Source: Sedimenticola sp. (GTDB taxonomy: Bacteria > Pseudomonadota > Gammaproteobacteria > Chromatiales > Chromatiaceae). Taken from it: DNA of 64,000 nucleotides. This document shows, in pieces, positions 29,825-40,064 of this stretch. Under the pieces are notes generated by a model. That model was not told where the DNA came from and made no database searches. It saw nothing but the letters and a program-made list of their open reading frames with translations. Made by a program: the position numbers and the translations under genes. The stretch's first letter is position 1. Each line of letters starts with the position of its first letter. The DNA lies in the NCBI GenBank assembly GCA_027024025.1, contig JALVTT010000151.1, positions 1 through 64,000 on the forward strand. The letters are read 5' to 3'.

Positions 29825-29925
29825 GATGGGCACGCTACGCTTTGCCCATCCTACAGATCCTCCCGGATTTCATATCCATTCCGGACACGTAGGATGGGCA
29901 AAGGGCGCGCAGCGCCGTGCCCATC
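29825..29925. repeat. 101-bp inverted-repeat element at the hydrogenase/hisD boundary
   Basis: The left arm (29825-29854, GATGGGCACG ... CCCATCCTAC) and right arm (29889-29925, GTAGGATGGGCAAAG ... CGTGCCCATC) are inverted copies; the right arm carries a few extra bases of CGCGCAGCGC type. It fills the gap between two convergent genes and ends at the hisD stop codon. The form resembles small non-coding interspersed repeats (REP/MITE-like) of proteobacteria. It could fold into a long hairpin and stop transcription from both sides. Confidence 0.75.
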
Positions 29926-31237
29926 AGGACCGACCACGATCCTTCAGACGATACTCCGCCGAGCGCGCGTGCGCCTCCAGCCCCTCGCCGCGCGCCAGGG
30001 TGGAGGCGGTGCGGCCCAGGGTGTCGGCCCCCTGCGGCGAGACCATGATCAGGCTGGAACGCTTCTGGAAGTCGTACACCCCCAGCGGCGAGCTGAAGCG
30101 CGCGGTGCGCGAGGTGGGCAGCACATGGTTGGGCCCGGCGCAGTAGTCGCCCAGCGGCTCGGAGGTGTGGCGCCCCATGAAGATGGCCCCGGCGTGGCGG
30201 ATCTTCTCCGAATAGGCGCGCGGGTCGGCCACCGACAGCTCCAGGTGCTCGGGGGCGATGTGATTGGCCACCTGCGCCGCCTCGTCCAGGTCGCGCACCT
30301 TGATCAGGGCGCCGCGGGCGCGCAGCGCGGTGGCGATGATCTCGCGCCGCTGCATGCCGGGCAGCAGGCGGTCGATGGCCGCCTCGACCTGCGCCAGGAA
30401 CTCGCCGTCGGGACACAGCAGGATGGACTGGGCGTCCTCGTCGTGCTCGGCCTGCGAGAACAGGTCCATGGCGATCCATTCCGGGTCGGTGTCGCCGTCG
30501 CAGATCACCAGGATCTCGGAGGGGCCTGCCACCATGTCGATGCCCACCTGGCCGAACACGGTGCGCTTGGCGGTGGCGACGTAGATATTGCCCGGGCCCA
30601 CGATCTTGTCCACCGCCGGCACCGATTCGGTGCCATAGGCCAGGGCCGCGACCGCCTGGGCCCCGCCGACGCGGAACACCCGGTCCACCTTGCACTCGAA
30701 GGCCGCGGCCAGCACCAGCTCGTTGAACTCGCCGCCCGGGGTGGGCACCACCATGACCAGCTCGCCCACCCCGGCGACCTTGGCCGGCAGGGCGTTCATC
30801 AGCACCGAGGAGGGATAGGCCGCCTTGCCGCCGGGCACGTACAGCCCCACCCGGTCCAGCGGCGTGACCTTCTGCCCCAACAGGGTGCCGTCCGGCTCGG
30901 TGTATTCCCAGCCGGCCATCTTCTGGTGCTCGGCATAGGCGCGCACCCGGTCGGCGGCATGCTTGAGCGCCTGCTGCCGGTCGGCGGGGATGGCGTTCCA
31001 GGCCTGCTCCAGGCGCGCCAGCGGCACCTCCAGATCGGCCGCGGCAGCCGCCTGCCAGCCGTCGAAGCGGTTGGTGTAATCGATCAGGGCCGCGTCGCCA
31101 CGCGCGCGGATCTCGGCGATCACCTCCTGTACCACCTGGTTGACCCCGGCGTCGGAGACCGAATCCCAGGCCAGCAGCGCATCGAGCTGCCGCATGAAGT
31201 CCGCGTCGGAGGTATCGAGTTTGCGTATCTCGGCCAT
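29924..31237 (-). CDS. hisD: Histidinol dehydrogenase
   Basis: 437 residues. Motifs include [43 protein letters not shown], and the zinc/catalytic region with [10 protein letters not shown] and IAPEHLEL. It carries out the two final oxidations of histidine synthesis. The hydrogenase locus follows it where hisC would be expected. Upstream, 162 bp with a repeat separates it from hisG. Confidence 0.97.
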   Translation of the reverse strand: MAEIRKLDTSDADFMRQLDALLAWDSVSDAGVNQVVQEVIAEIRARGDAALIDYTNRFDGWQAAAAADLEVPLARLEQAWNAIPADRQQALKHAADRVRAYAEHQKMAGWEYTEPDGTLLGQKVTPLDRVGLYVPGGKAAYPSSVLMNALPAKVAGVGELVMVVPTPGGEFNELVLAAAFECKVDRVFRVGGAQAVAALAYGTESVPAVDKIVGPGNIYVATAKRTVFGQVGIDMVAGPSEILVICDGDTDPEWIAMDLFSQAEHDEDAQSILLCPDGEFLAQVEAAIDRLLPGMQRREIIATALRARGALIKVRDLDEAAQVANHIAPEHLELSVADPRAYSEKIRHAGAIFMGRHTSEPLGDYCAGPNHVLPTSRTARFSSPLGVYDFQKRSSLIMVSPQGADTLGRTASTLARGEGLEAHARSAEYRLKDRGRS

Positions 31238-31263
31238 TGGCTCTTGCCTCAGTTCAATTCGAT

Positions 31264-31404
31264 TTCACCACCCAGACCAGGGAACATACGAAGTCTTTAC
31301 GGTCGGCAGGCCACCACCCTGTCTCCCATGGGCCTGCTCGAAGGTTTCGGGGTCTGCCCCTCCACCCCGACATCTTTGCGTCCTTCGCGTCCTTTGCGGT
31401 CAAT
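31264..31404. repeat. Imperfect inverted repeat between hisG and hisD
   Basis: A left arm near 31264-31295 (TTTCACCACCCAGACCAGGG ... ACGAAG) faces a right arm near 31371-31401 (CTTTGCGTCCTTCGCGTCCT then TTGCGGT). The arms resemble the ACCACGAAGRACACGAAG type of repeat, also present at 56289-56393. This copy is more diverged. It lies in the 162-bp gap that interrupts the hisG-hisD run and may affect read-through. Confidence 0.55.
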
Positions 31405-32041
31405 CTCCCTCCACCGCCGCGCGCAGCCGCGCCACCAGCGCCGAACAGTCGGCGTGCTTCATCTTCCAGGAGGCCTTGTTGACCACCAGGCGCGAGCTGA
31501 TCTCGTGCATGAACTCCAGCGGGACCAGGCCGTTGGCCTTGAGGGTGTTGCCCGACTCCACCAGGTCCACGATGATGTCGGCCAGGCCCACGATGGGCGC
31601 CAGCTCCATGGAGCCGTAGAGCTTGATGATCTCCGCCTGCTGGCCGCGCGCGCCGAAGAATTCACGCGCCGCGCGCACGTACTTGGTGGCCACGCGCAGG
31701 CGGCGCGGGCTGATGTCGGCGTCCGGGAAGCCCGCCACCCACATCTGGCAGCGCGCGATGCGCAGGTCCAGCGGCTCGTACAGGCCCTCGCCGCCATGCT
31801 CCACCAGCACGTCCTTTCCGGTCACGCCGAAGTCGGCCGCGCCCCACTGCACATAGGTCGGCACGTCGGTGGCGCGGATCAGCACCAGCTTGACGTTCTC
31901 GTGATTGGTGTCGAGGATCAGCTTGCGGGTCTTGTCCGCGTCCTCGGCCGGCTCGATGCCGGCGCGCGCCAGCAGCGGCAGGGTGTCGCGGAAGATGCGG
32001 CCCTTGGATAGGGCGATGGTGATCGGTGCGGAGAATTTCAT
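31400..32041 (-). CDS. hisG: ATP phosphoribosyltransferase, short form
   Basis: 213 residues, lacking the C-terminal regulatory domain; this is the short HisG that normally needs the HisZ subunit, and hisZ is not in this window. Motifs are [31 protein letters not shown] and [19 protein letters not shown]. It starts histidine synthesis from ATP and PRPP. The ATG at 32041 is preferred; a TTG two codons earlier overlaps the murA stop. Confidence 0.95.
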   Translation of the reverse strand: MKFSAPITIALSKGRIFRDTLPLLARAGIEPAEDADKTRKLILDTNHENVKLVLIRATDVPTYVQWGAADFGVTGKDVLVEHGGEGLYEPLDLRIARCQMWVAGFPDADISPRRLRVATKYVRAAREFFGARGQQAEIIKLYGSMELAPIVGLADIIVDLVESGNTLKANGLVPLEFMHEISSRLVVNKASWKMKHADCSALVARLRAAVEGD

Positions 32042-32043
32042 GC

Positions 32044-33336
<1,293 letters not shown>

Positions 33337-33358
33337 CTACCGGAGAAAGGGGGGCATG

Positions 33359-33387
33359 ATAATGAAAAATGCCGTCGATGTGGGCAA
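33359..33387 (-). promoter_or_regulatory. Sigma-70-like promoter for murA-hisGD
   Basis: On the minus strand TTGCCC and CATTAT are separated by 17 bases; each matches its consensus at four of six positions. It lies about 50 bases upstream of the murA start and downstream of the mla terminator, where a new promoter is needed. Confidence 0.45.
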
Positions 33388-33416
33388 GGAAAGGCCCGAA
33401 AATCCCCGAAACGATC

Positions 33417-33438
33417 AAAAAAGCGCCCCTCCCGGCGC
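33417..33438 (-). terminator. Terminator after the mla operon
   Basis: On the minus strand a short GC stem (GCGCC/GGCGC, 6-base loop) is followed by six T, just beyond the mlaB stop. The stem is only five pairs, so strength is uncertain, but the T-run and position fit. Confidence 0.55.
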
Positions 33439-33444
33439 CCCCGC

Positions 33445-33765
33445 TCAGGCCGCGGCCTCCTCCGGGGCCTCCAGGCCGAGCAGTCCCTCGGCATTGGACA
33501 GCCGGGCCAGGTCGGCCAGCCCCGCGGGGATGTCCCGCAGCCTCAGCGCATGGCCCGCGCCTTCGGCCGCCTGCACGGCCTCCACCAGCAGGGCCAGGGC
33601 CGCGCTGTTGCCGGCGCTCACCCCGGCCAGCGAGAGCTCCGACAGCGAACCGTCCAGGATCGCCGGACGCAGCGCCGACCACAGCGCGGGCACGCTGGCG
33701 AAATCGAGCACCCCCTCGATCACGCCCCGGCCGTCTTCGCCCAGCTGCAGCGAGGCGCCGGCCAT
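33445..33765 (-). CDS. mlaB: STAS-domain protein MlaB
   Basis: 106 residues forming one STAS domain; the LSLAGVSAGNSAALALL segment carries the usual helix-start serine/asparagine. MlaB binds the MlaF ATPase and is needed for the inner-membrane MlaFEDB complex. Its start overlaps the mlaC stop (ATGA). It is the last gene of mlaFEDCB. Confidence 0.85.
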   Translation of the reverse strand: MAGASLQLGEDGRGVIEGVLDFASVPALWSALRPAILDGSLSELSLAGVSAGNSAALALLVEAVQAAEGAGHALRLRDIPAGLADLARLSNAEGLLGLEAPEEAAA

Positions 33766-34478
33766 CAGGCGGCCTCTTTGGGCAGCTGGGTCTTGCCGGC
33801 GGCGGACTCGTCGTTCTTCTTCTGCAGCGAACGAATCAGATTGTCGATACCGGCCTGCATGCGCTTGCTGCGGTCCTTGGCCCGCGAGGCGCCCTGGCGG
33901 ATCAGCCGCGCAAAGGAGCTGCGGTAGTTGGTCACCAGGCTCACGCCATCGATCACCACGTCGTACACCTTCCACTGACCGTTCTTCTCCAGGCGCAGGC
34001 GGTAATTGATCGGGATCGGCGGCCCGCCCTCGGCGCTGACCTTGGTGGGCACCAGCACCCTCTTGGCGTCCTTCTGCATGTGGACCGGCGGATACTCGAT
34101 GTTCTGCCCGGAATAGCCCAGCAGGGCCGTGGCATAGGTGCGCACCAGCATCTCCTGGAACTCGGCCACGATACGGCGCTGCTGCTCCGGCGTGGCGCGG
34201 CGCCAGAAGCGTCCCATGGCGGCGCGCGCCATGCGGGTGAAATCGAAGTGCGGCACCACGGTGCGCTCGACCAGCGGGTAGATCAGGGAGTTGTCGGCCT
34301 CCAGCTCCTTCCTGCGCTTGGTGACCTCGGCCAGCACGGTGTCCGCGGTATGCCGCACCACCTCCTGCGGATTGGCGGTCTGCGCGGCCCCATCGCCCGC
34401 GGGCGTCTCGTCCATTGCGCCGGCCGCCAAGGGAATCAGCAGGGCCAGCGCGCCCAGCCAGTTACACAATCTCTTCAT
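33765..34478 (-). CDS. mlaC: Periplasmic phospholipid-binding protein MlaC
   Basis: 237 residues with an N-terminal signal peptide (MKRLCNWLGALALLIPLAAGA). The body has IYPLVERTVVPHFDFTRMAR, GRFWRRATPEQQ and YDVVIDGVSLVTNYRSSF, typical of MlaC. It ferries phospholipid between the outer-membrane MlaA complex and MlaFEDB. The lysine/arginine-rich C-terminal tail is longer than in E. coli. Four-base overlap with mlaD. Confidence 0.95.
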   Translation of the reverse strand: MKRLCNWLGALALLIPLAAGAMDETPAGDGAAQTANPQEVVRHTADTVLAEVTKRRKELEADNSLIYPLVERTVVPHFDFTRMARAAMGRFWRRATPEQQRRIVAEFQEMLVRTYATALLGYSGQNIEYPPVHMQKDAKRVLVPTKVSAEGGPPIPINYRLRLEKNGQWKVYDVVIDGVSLVTNYRSSFARLIRQGASRAKDRSKRMQAGIDNLIRSLQKKNDESAAGKTQLPKEAA

Positions 34479-34948
34479 TTTGCTCCTTCCTGTCCCTTGC
34501 CGAAGATGAATTGTCCCACGACCTCCTCCAGCACCAATGCCGACTGGGTCACGCTGATCTCACCGCCGTCGGCCAGCATGTCCTCGCTGCCGCCCGGGTC
34601 GAGACCGATGTACTGCTCGCCCAGCAGACCGGCGGTCAGGATCTTGGCGAAGCTGTCCTCCGGTATGCGGTTGAGGTACTGGGCCTGGATCGCCATATCG
34701 ACCACCGCGCGAAAATCGTCGGGATCGTAATGGATGCCCGCCACCCGGCCGACCTCGACCCCGGCGATCTTGACCGGCGCGCGCACCTTGAGCCCGCCGA
34801 TGTTGTCGAAACGCGCGGTGACCGTGAAGGTCTTGCCCTTGTAGGCCGTGCCCAGATTGCTCACCTGCATGGCCAGGAAGAACAGAGCCACGAAGCCGAG
34901 CGCCATGAACAGGCCAACCCATATCTCTATTTGTCTGTTTTTGTTCAT
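34475..34948 (-). CDS. mlaD: Phospholipid transport MCE-domain protein MlaD
   Basis: 157 residues with one N-terminal membrane helix (about 8-27) and an MCE domain (about 38-115, with RAPVKIAGVEVGRV and AGLLGEQYIGLDPGG). MlaD forms a hexameric ring in the periplasm that channels lipid to MlaE. Spaced 28 bases after mlaE and overlapping mlaC. Confidence 0.96.
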   Translation of the reverse strand: MNKNRQIEIWVGLFMALGFVALFFLAMQVSNLGTAYKGKTFTVTARFDNIGGLKVRAPVKIAGVEVGRVAGIHYDPDDFRAVVDMAIQAQYLNRIPEDSFAKILTAGLLGEQYIGLDPGGSEDMLADGGEISVTQSALVLEEVVGQFIFGKGQEGAK

Positions 34949-34976
34949 TTCCGTTCCCGAGGCGGTGGTCCCGCCG

Positions 34977-35753
34977 TTATCCGAACATCATGGCCGTGAG
35001 GACGAAGTCCAGCCCCAGCACCGCCAGCGAAGAGTGCACCACGGTGCGCGTGGTGGCGCGACTGACGCCCTCCGAGGTGGGCACGCAGTCATAGCCCTGG
35101 AAGATGGCGATCCAGGTGCAAACGAAGCCAAACACCACCGACTTGATCACGCCGTTGATGACATCGTCGCTGAAGTCGATGCCCTCCTGCATGCCGTTCC
35201 AGAAGGCCCCCTGGTCCACGCCCAGCAGGCCGCCGCCGACCATCCAGCCGCCGGCCACGCCGAGCATGCTGAACAGCGCGGCGAGCAGCGGCACCGAGAT
35301 GATGCCGGCGAAGAAACGCGGCGCCAGCACCCGGTGCTGCGGGTTGACCGCCATCATCTCCAGGCCCGAGAGCTGCTCGGTGGCCTTCATCAGACCGATC
35401 TCGGCGGTCAGCGCAGAACCGGCGCGTCCGGCGAACAGCAGCGCGGTGAGCACCGGGCCCAGCTCGCGCACCAGCGAGGCCGCCACCATCAGGCCCAGCG
35501 CGGTCTCGCCGCCGAAACGGGACAGAATATAGTAACCCTGCAGCCCCAGCACCATGCCCACGAACAGCCCGGCCACGGTGATGATCAGGATGGTCAGCAC
35601 CCCCACCGAGTAGAGCTGGTCGAGCAGCAGGCGCGGGCGGCGCAGGATACTCAACAGGCCGCGCAGCAGCGGCAGCAGCAGCAGATGGGCGCGCCCCAGG
35701 CGGGCCATGCCGTTCAGGCCCCAGGCCCCCAGCTGGGCCAGCAGATGGGTCAT
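34977..35753 (-). CDS. mlaE: Phospholipid ABC transporter permease MlaE
   Basis: 258 residues, hydrophobic, with GLQGYYILSRFGGE, VRELGPVLTALLFAGRAGSA and the EIGLMKATEQL coupling helix that define MlaE/YrbE. The start at 35753 overlaps the mlaF stop by four bases; a longer frame into mlaF is not used. Confidence 0.96.
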   Translation of the reverse strand: MTHLLAQLGAWGLNGMARLGRAHLLLLPLLRGLLSILRRPRLLLDQLYSVGVLTILIITVAGLFVGMVLGLQGYYILSRFGGETALGLMVAASLVRELGPVLTALLFAGRAGSALTAEIGLMKATEQLSGLEMMAVNPQHRVLAPRFFAGIISVPLLAALFSMLGVAGGWMVGGGLLGVDQGAFWNGMQEGIDFSDDVINGVIKSVVFGFVCTWIAIFQGYDCVPTSEGVSRATTRTVVHSSLAVLGLDFVLTAMMFG

Positions 35754-36577
35754 GGCGCCGCCTCCAGCAGATCCTCGCGCAGCCCAGGCGCCGGAAAATG
35801 GAAGGGCACCGGACCATCCGGCAGGCCCTGGATGAACTGGCGGGTCCATTCGCCGCCGCTGTGTTGCAGATGCTCCGGGGTGCCGGACTCGACCACCCGG
35901 CCGTCGGAGATGACATACACCAGATCGGAGATGGCCAGGGTCTCGGCCACGTCGTGCGAAACCAGCACGCTGGTGATGCGGGAGGCGTCGTTGAGGCGCC
36001 GGATCAGCTGCACCAGCACCCCCATGGAGATCGGATCCTGCCCGGTGAAGGGCTCATCGTACATGATCATCATCGGATCCAGGGCGATCGCGCGCGCCAG
36101 GGCCACGCGCCGCGCCATGCCGCCGGACAGCTCACTGGGCATCAACCCGCGCGCGCCGCGCAGGCCCACCGCCTCCAGCTTGAGCAGCACCAGCTTGCGG
36201 ATCATGGACTCGGTCAGCCGGGTGTGCTCGCGCAGCGGAAAGGCCACATTGTCGTACACGCTCATATCGGTCAGCAGGGCGCCGCTCTGGAACAGCATGC
36301 CCATGCGCATACGCAGGCGGTACAGCTCGGGGGTGGACAGGGCGTGCACGTTCTGGCCGTCCACCTCGATGCTGCCCGCGTCCGGCCGCAGCTGGCCGCC
36401 GATCAGCTTCAGCAGGGTGGTCTTGCCGGTGCCGGAGGGCCCCATGATGGCGGTCACCCGACCGCGCGGGATATCGATATCCAGGCCGTCGAAGATCCAC
36501 CGGCTGCCGCGCCGGAAGCGCAGGCCGCGTATCCTGACCAGCGGCGACTCGTCCGCGTTGTTTTCTTGTTGAGTCAA
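35750..36577 (-). CDS. mlaF: Phospholipid ABC transporter ATPase MlaF
   Basis: 275 residues. Walker A GPSGTGKTTLLK, signature LSGGMARR, Walker B MIMYDEPFTGQDP and the switch His in VSHD are all present. It powers MlaFEDB. First gene of the operon; the 138 bp upstream hold a 14-bp GC palindrome at 36654-36667 and an AT-rich CTTAAAAAATTTAAG at 36675-36689. Confidence 0.96.
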   Translation of the reverse strand: MTQQENNADESPLVRIRGLRFRRGSRWIFDGLDIDIPRGRVTAIMGPSGTGKTTLLKLIGGQLRPDAGSIEVDGQNVHALSTPELYRLRMRMGMLFQSGALLTDMSVYDNVAFPLREHTRLTESMIRKLVLLKLEAVGLRGARGLMPSELSGGMARRVALARAIALDPMMIMYDEPFTGQDPISMGVLVQLIRRLNDASRITSVLVSHDVAETLAISDLVYVISDGRVVESGTPEHLQHSGGEWTRQFIQGLPDGPVPFHFPAPGLREDLLEAAP

Positions 36578-36715
36578 ACCATCTCCCGGGCAGGCTGCCC
36601 GCAGTCCAGGCGTGGCTGCCCATTCTGGTCAAGGGCCGCCACAGCGTCAAGCCGCGCCGGCCGGCGCGCGGACCTTAAAAAATTTAAGAAATGACGGCCG
36701 GCGCCACGCGCGTCT

Positions 36716-37273
36716 TCAGGCGATCCCCAGCAGCTCGCTCAGGGTGCGCAGCTCGGCCAGGACGGCGGGGCTGACCCCCTCGCCCTCCACCACCAGGGCC
36801 CGGGTGCGGGCCGGCAGCGCCTCCAGCACCGCGCGCAGCCCCGGCAGGTCCAGGCCGGCGATGTCCCGGCGCGCCAGCACCAGGCCGCTGTGATGCTCGA
36901 TCCACTGCCCCGGCTCGCGCGCGCGCTGCCACAGCGGCACCCACTCGGGGAAGTCGCAGCGCGGCTCGTCCACCAGCACCCCGCCCAGTCGCCCGCCGAA
37001 CCAGGCCAGGCGCTCCACGGGGAAGGCCCCGGGCGGCGGCTCCAGATAGAAGCGGAACCAGTCCTCGCACTCGTCCAGCCAGTCCTCCAGGGCGTCCCGC
37101 TCCAGGGCCAGCCAGTCTTCCGCCGGCAGCAGCAGACAGCCCGCCTCGTTGCTGTAATAGGCGAACTCCCAGTCCGGCGGCAGATCGTCCGGGAAGTATT
37201 CCCCCCGCCAGTCGGGGTGCGGCCAGCCACGCAGGCCGAGCAAAAGCCGCCCGGTATCGATATCATCCGCCAT
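36716..37273 (-). CDS. Conserved hypothetical protein, 185 aa
   Basis: I do not recognise the family firmly. The first 45 residues (GLRGWPHPDWRGEYFPDDLP) look like the opening of DUF72 proteins, but the chain is shorter and the rest does not follow that family. It is acidic and rich in tryptophan and leucine, with no signal peptide or membrane helix. It is transcribed away from the 61-residue protein at 37301, with only 27 bp between the starts. Confidence 0.6.
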   Translation of the reverse strand: MADDIDTGRLLLGLRGWPHPDWRGEYFPDDLPPDWEFAYYSNEAGCLLLPAEDWLALERDALEDWLDECEDWFRFYLEPPPGAFPVERLAWFGGRLGGVLVDEPRCDFPEWVPLWQRAREPGQWIEHHSGLVLARRDIAGLDLPGLRAVLEALPARTRALVVEGEGVSPAVLAELRTLSELLGIA

Positions 37274-37300
37274 GTGATTTCACCTCCGAGTCTCCTGAAT

Positions 37301-37486
37301 ATGGCCGATATCATAGCCTTCAAGCGTCCCCGGTCGAGCGAGCGGCACCGCGGCAACACCCTGTGCCGCAGCGGCCACCACAAGTGGGAGATCGACAAGC
37401 AGAGCGTGTTCGACACCCGCCTCGGGCGCCTGGTCACCCGCTTTCGCTGCAAGCGCTGCGGCAAGCTGAAGGTCAAGGCCCTGTGA
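37301..37486 (+). CDS. Small zinc-ribbon-like protein, 61 aa
   Basis: 61 residues, strongly basic. LCRSGHHKW and a C-terminal CKRCGKLK give three cysteines and two histidines in an arrangement suited to one zinc. It could bind nucleic acid, but I recognise no named family. The ATG at 37301 lies 76 bases before the next gene. Coding is supported by the metal-ligand spacing and by the frame ending in a natural stop. Confidence 0.6.
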   Translation: MADIIAFKRPRSSERHRGNTLCRSGHHKWEIDKQSVFDTRLGRLVTRFRCKRCGKLKVKAL

Positions 37487-37562
37487 GCCCCGTTTGGACA
37501 AGCCCCGGGGGTTCAAGCAAAATGCGCGGGTCATACCGGCCACGAGGTTGCAACACAGGCAG

Positions 37563-38546
37563 ATGCTGCTGATTTCCGGCTCGATCATCCTCGGCTTCGC
37601 GCTCCTGATCTGGGGCGCGGACCGCTTCGTCATGGGCGCCGCCGCGCTGGCGCGCAACCTCGGCGTCTCGCCCCTGCTGATCGGCCTGACCGTGGTGGGT
37701 TTCGGCACCTCCGCGCCAGAGGTGCTGGTCTCGGCCATGGCCGCGGCGGACGGCAATCCCGGGCTGGCGCTGGGCAACGCGGTGGGCTCCAATATCGCCA
37801 ATATCGGCCTGATCCTCGGGGTCAGCGCCCTGGTCGCCCCGCTGGCGGTGCATTCCGACGTGCTGCGGCGCGAATACCCCATCCTCATGGGGGTCTGCGT
37901 GGCGGTCTATCTGATGCTGCTGGACGGCCACCTGGGCCGCCTCGACGGCGCCCTGATGCTGACCGGACTGGCGGCCGTGCTGTGGGGCATGGTGCGCATC
38001 GGCCGCCGCCGCGCCCTGCACGATCCCCTGGAAGAGGAATTCGAGAAAGAGATTCCCGGCAATCTCAGCACCCTGTCCGCCAGCCTGTGGTTCATCGCCG
38101 GCCTGGCCCTGCTGCTGGTGGCCTCGCGCATGCTGGTCTGGGGCGCGGTCTCGGTGGCGACCCTGTTCGGGGTCAGCGACCTGGTGATCGGCCTGACCAT
38201 CGTCGCGGTCGGCACCAGCCTGCCGGAACTGGCGGCGAGCGTGGTGAGCACCCTCAAGGGCGAGGACGACATCGCGGTGGGCAATGTGATCGGCTCCAAC
38301 ATCTACAACATGCTCGCGGTGCTCAGCCTGCCGGGCCTGATCGCCCCGGGGCCGGTCGAGGCCACGGTGCTCAGCCGCGACATGCCGATCATGCTGGGCC
38401 TGACCCTGGCCCTGCTGCTGATGGGCTGGAAGCGCGGCGGCAACGGCCGCATCAACCGGGTCGAGGGCGCCATCCTGACCGCCTGCTTCGTGGGTTACCA
38501 GACCTGGCTGTACTTCGCGAGCCAGGCCCAACCGGTGGGGAGCTGA
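37563..38546 (+). CDS. yrbG: Calcium/sodium antiporter (YrbG family)
   Basis: 327 residues with about ten membrane segments in two inverted halves. Each half has the alpha-repeat: GFGTSAPEVLVSA near residue 43 and AVGTSLPELAASV in the second half, the ion-binding acidic residues being the Glu of PE. It exchanges sodium for calcium across the inner membrane. It precedes kdsD, as in other gammaproteobacteria. Confidence 0.93.
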   Translation: MLLISGSIILGFALLIWGADRFVMGAAALARNLGVSPLLIGLTVVGFGTSAPEVLVSAMAAADGNPGLALGNAVGSNIANIGLILGVSALVAPLAVHSDVLRREYPILMGVCVAVYLMLLDGHLGRLDGALMLTGLAAVLWGMVRIGRRRALHDPLEEEFEKEIPGNLSTLSASLWFIAGLALLLVASRMLVWGAVSVATLFGVSDLVIGLTIVAVGTSLPELAASVVSTLKGEDDIAVGNVIGSNIYNMLAVLSLPGLIAPGPVEATVLSRDMPIMLGLTLALLLMGWKRGGNGRINRVEGAILTACFVGYQTWLYFASQAQPVGS

Positions 38547-38547
38547 G

Positions 38548-39525
38548 ATGGTGAACGACCAGGACAAGATGATCGCCCTCGGGCGCGAGGTCATCGACAT
38601 CGAGACCGAGGCCCTGACCGCCCTGCGCGCACGCATCGACGCCGACTTCGCCACGGCCTGCCACATCATGATGCAGTGCGAGGGCCGGGTGGTGGTCACC
38701 GGCATGGGCAAGTCCGGCCATATCGGCAGCAAGATCGCCGCCACCCTGGCCAGCACCGGCACCCCGGCCTTCTTCGTGCATCCCGGCGAGGCCAGCCACG
38801 GCGACCTGGGCATGATCACCCCCGGCGACGTGGTCCTGGCCCTGTCGAATTCCGGCGAGACCGCCGAGGTGCTGACCATACTGCCGCTGCTCAAGCGCAT
38901 GGGCACCCCGCTGATCGCGCTCACCGGCAAGCCCGAATCGACCCTGGCGCGCGAGGCCCGGGTGCACCTGAACGTGGGCGTGGCGCGGGAGGCCTGCCCG
39001 CTGGACCTGGCCCCCACCGCCAGCACCACCGCCGCGCTGGCCATGGGCGACGCCCTGGCCATCGCCCTGCTGCAGGCGCGCGGCTTCACCCCCGAGGACT
39101 TCGCCCTGTCCCACCCCGGCGGCAGTCTGGGCAAGCGCCTGCTGCTGCGGGTGCGCGACCTGATGCACACCGGCGACCGCCTGCCGGTGGTGAGCGAGCA
39201 CGAGACCCTGCCCCGGGCCCTGATGGAGATGACCGCCAAGGGCCTGGGCATGACCGCGGTGCTGGACGCCCAGGGCGGGCTGGCCGGGGTGTTCACCGAC
39301 GGCGATCTGCGCCGCTGTCTGGACCGGCGGGAGGATCTGCACCAGGCCCGGGTCGGCGAACTGATGACCCGCGGCGGGGTGCGCATCGGCCAGGACCAGC
39401 TGGCCGCCGAGGCGCTCAAGCTGATGGAAGAGAACAAGATCAACGCCCTGCTGGTGGTCGATGAGCAAGACCGGCTGCAGGGCGCCCTGAACATGCACGA
39501 CCTGCTGCACGCGGGCGTGGTGTAG
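38548..39525 (+). CDS. kdsD: D-arabinose 5-phosphate isomerase
   Basis: 325 residues: an SIS domain (about 40-190, GMGKSGHIGSKIAATLASTG and ALSNSGETAEVL) followed by two CBS repeats (about 205-320). The layout is that of KdsD, which makes arabinose 5-phosphate for Kdo synthesis. SHPGGSLGKRLL ends the SIS part. Starts one base after the antiporter stop. Confidence 0.96.
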   Translation: MVNDQDKMIALGREVIDIETEALTALRARIDADFATACHIMMQCEGRVVVTGMGKSGHIGSKIAATLASTGTPAFFVHPGEASHGDLGMITPGDVVLALSNSGETAEVLTILPLLKRMGTPLIALTGKPESTLAREARVHLNVGVAREACPLDLAPTASTTAALAMGDALAIALLQARGFTPEDFALSHPGGSLGKRLLLRVRDLMHTGDRLPVVSEHETLPRALMEMTAKGLGMTAVLDAQGGLAGVFTDGDLRRCLDRREDLHQARVGELMTRGGVRIGQDQLAAEALKLMEENKINALLVVDEQDRLQGALNMHDLLHAGVV

Positions 39526-39536
39526 GAGGACAAGCG

Positions 39537-40061
39537 ATGCAGGACATCCAGGAACGCGCGCGCCAGATCCGGCTGGTGATCTTCGACGTGGACGGCGTGC
39601 TCACCGACGGCAGCCTGTTCCTCGGCGACGACGGGCAGGAATACAAGGCCTTCAACTCCAAGGACGGCCACGGCATGAAGATGCTGCAGGCCTCGGGCAT
39701 CGAGATCGCCATCATCACCGGGCGCAGCTCCGAGGTGGTGCGCATCCGCATGCAGAGCCTGGGTATCGCGCATGTGTTCCAGGGCATCGAGGACAAGGCC
39801 GCCGCCTATGCCGAACTCAAGCAGCGCCTGGACCTGCGGGACGAACAGATCGCCTATGTCGGCGACGACGTGGTGGACCTGCCGGTGATGACCCGGGTGG
39901 GGCTGGCGGTGTGCGTCGCCGACGGCCACCCCCTGGTGCGCCAGCACGCCCACTGGACCACCAGCCTGGGCGGCGGGCACGGCGCCGCGCGCGAGGTGTG
40001 CGAACTGCTGATGGACGCCCAGGGCAGCCTGCGCCCGGCCCTGGACGCCTACCTGGCCTGA
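39537..40061 (+). CDS. kdsC: 3-deoxy-D-manno-octulosonate 8-phosphate phosphatase
   Basis: 174 residues, capless HAD phosphatase. The nucleophile motif FDVDGVLTDGS is near residue 16, ITGRSS supplies motif II, and GDDVVDLPVM motif IV. It dephosphorylates Kdo-8-phosphate. GGAGGA lies just upstream of the ATG. Confidence 0.97.
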   Translation: MQDIQERARQIRLVIFDVDGVLTDGSLFLGDDGQEYKAFNSKDGHGMKMLQASGIEIAIITGRSSEVVRIRMQSLGIAHVFQGIEDKAAAYAELKQRLDLRDEQIAYVGDDVVDLPVMTRVGLAVCVADGHPLVRQHAHWTTSLGGGHGAAREVCELLMDAQGSLRPALDAYLA

Positions 40062-40064
40062 GCC

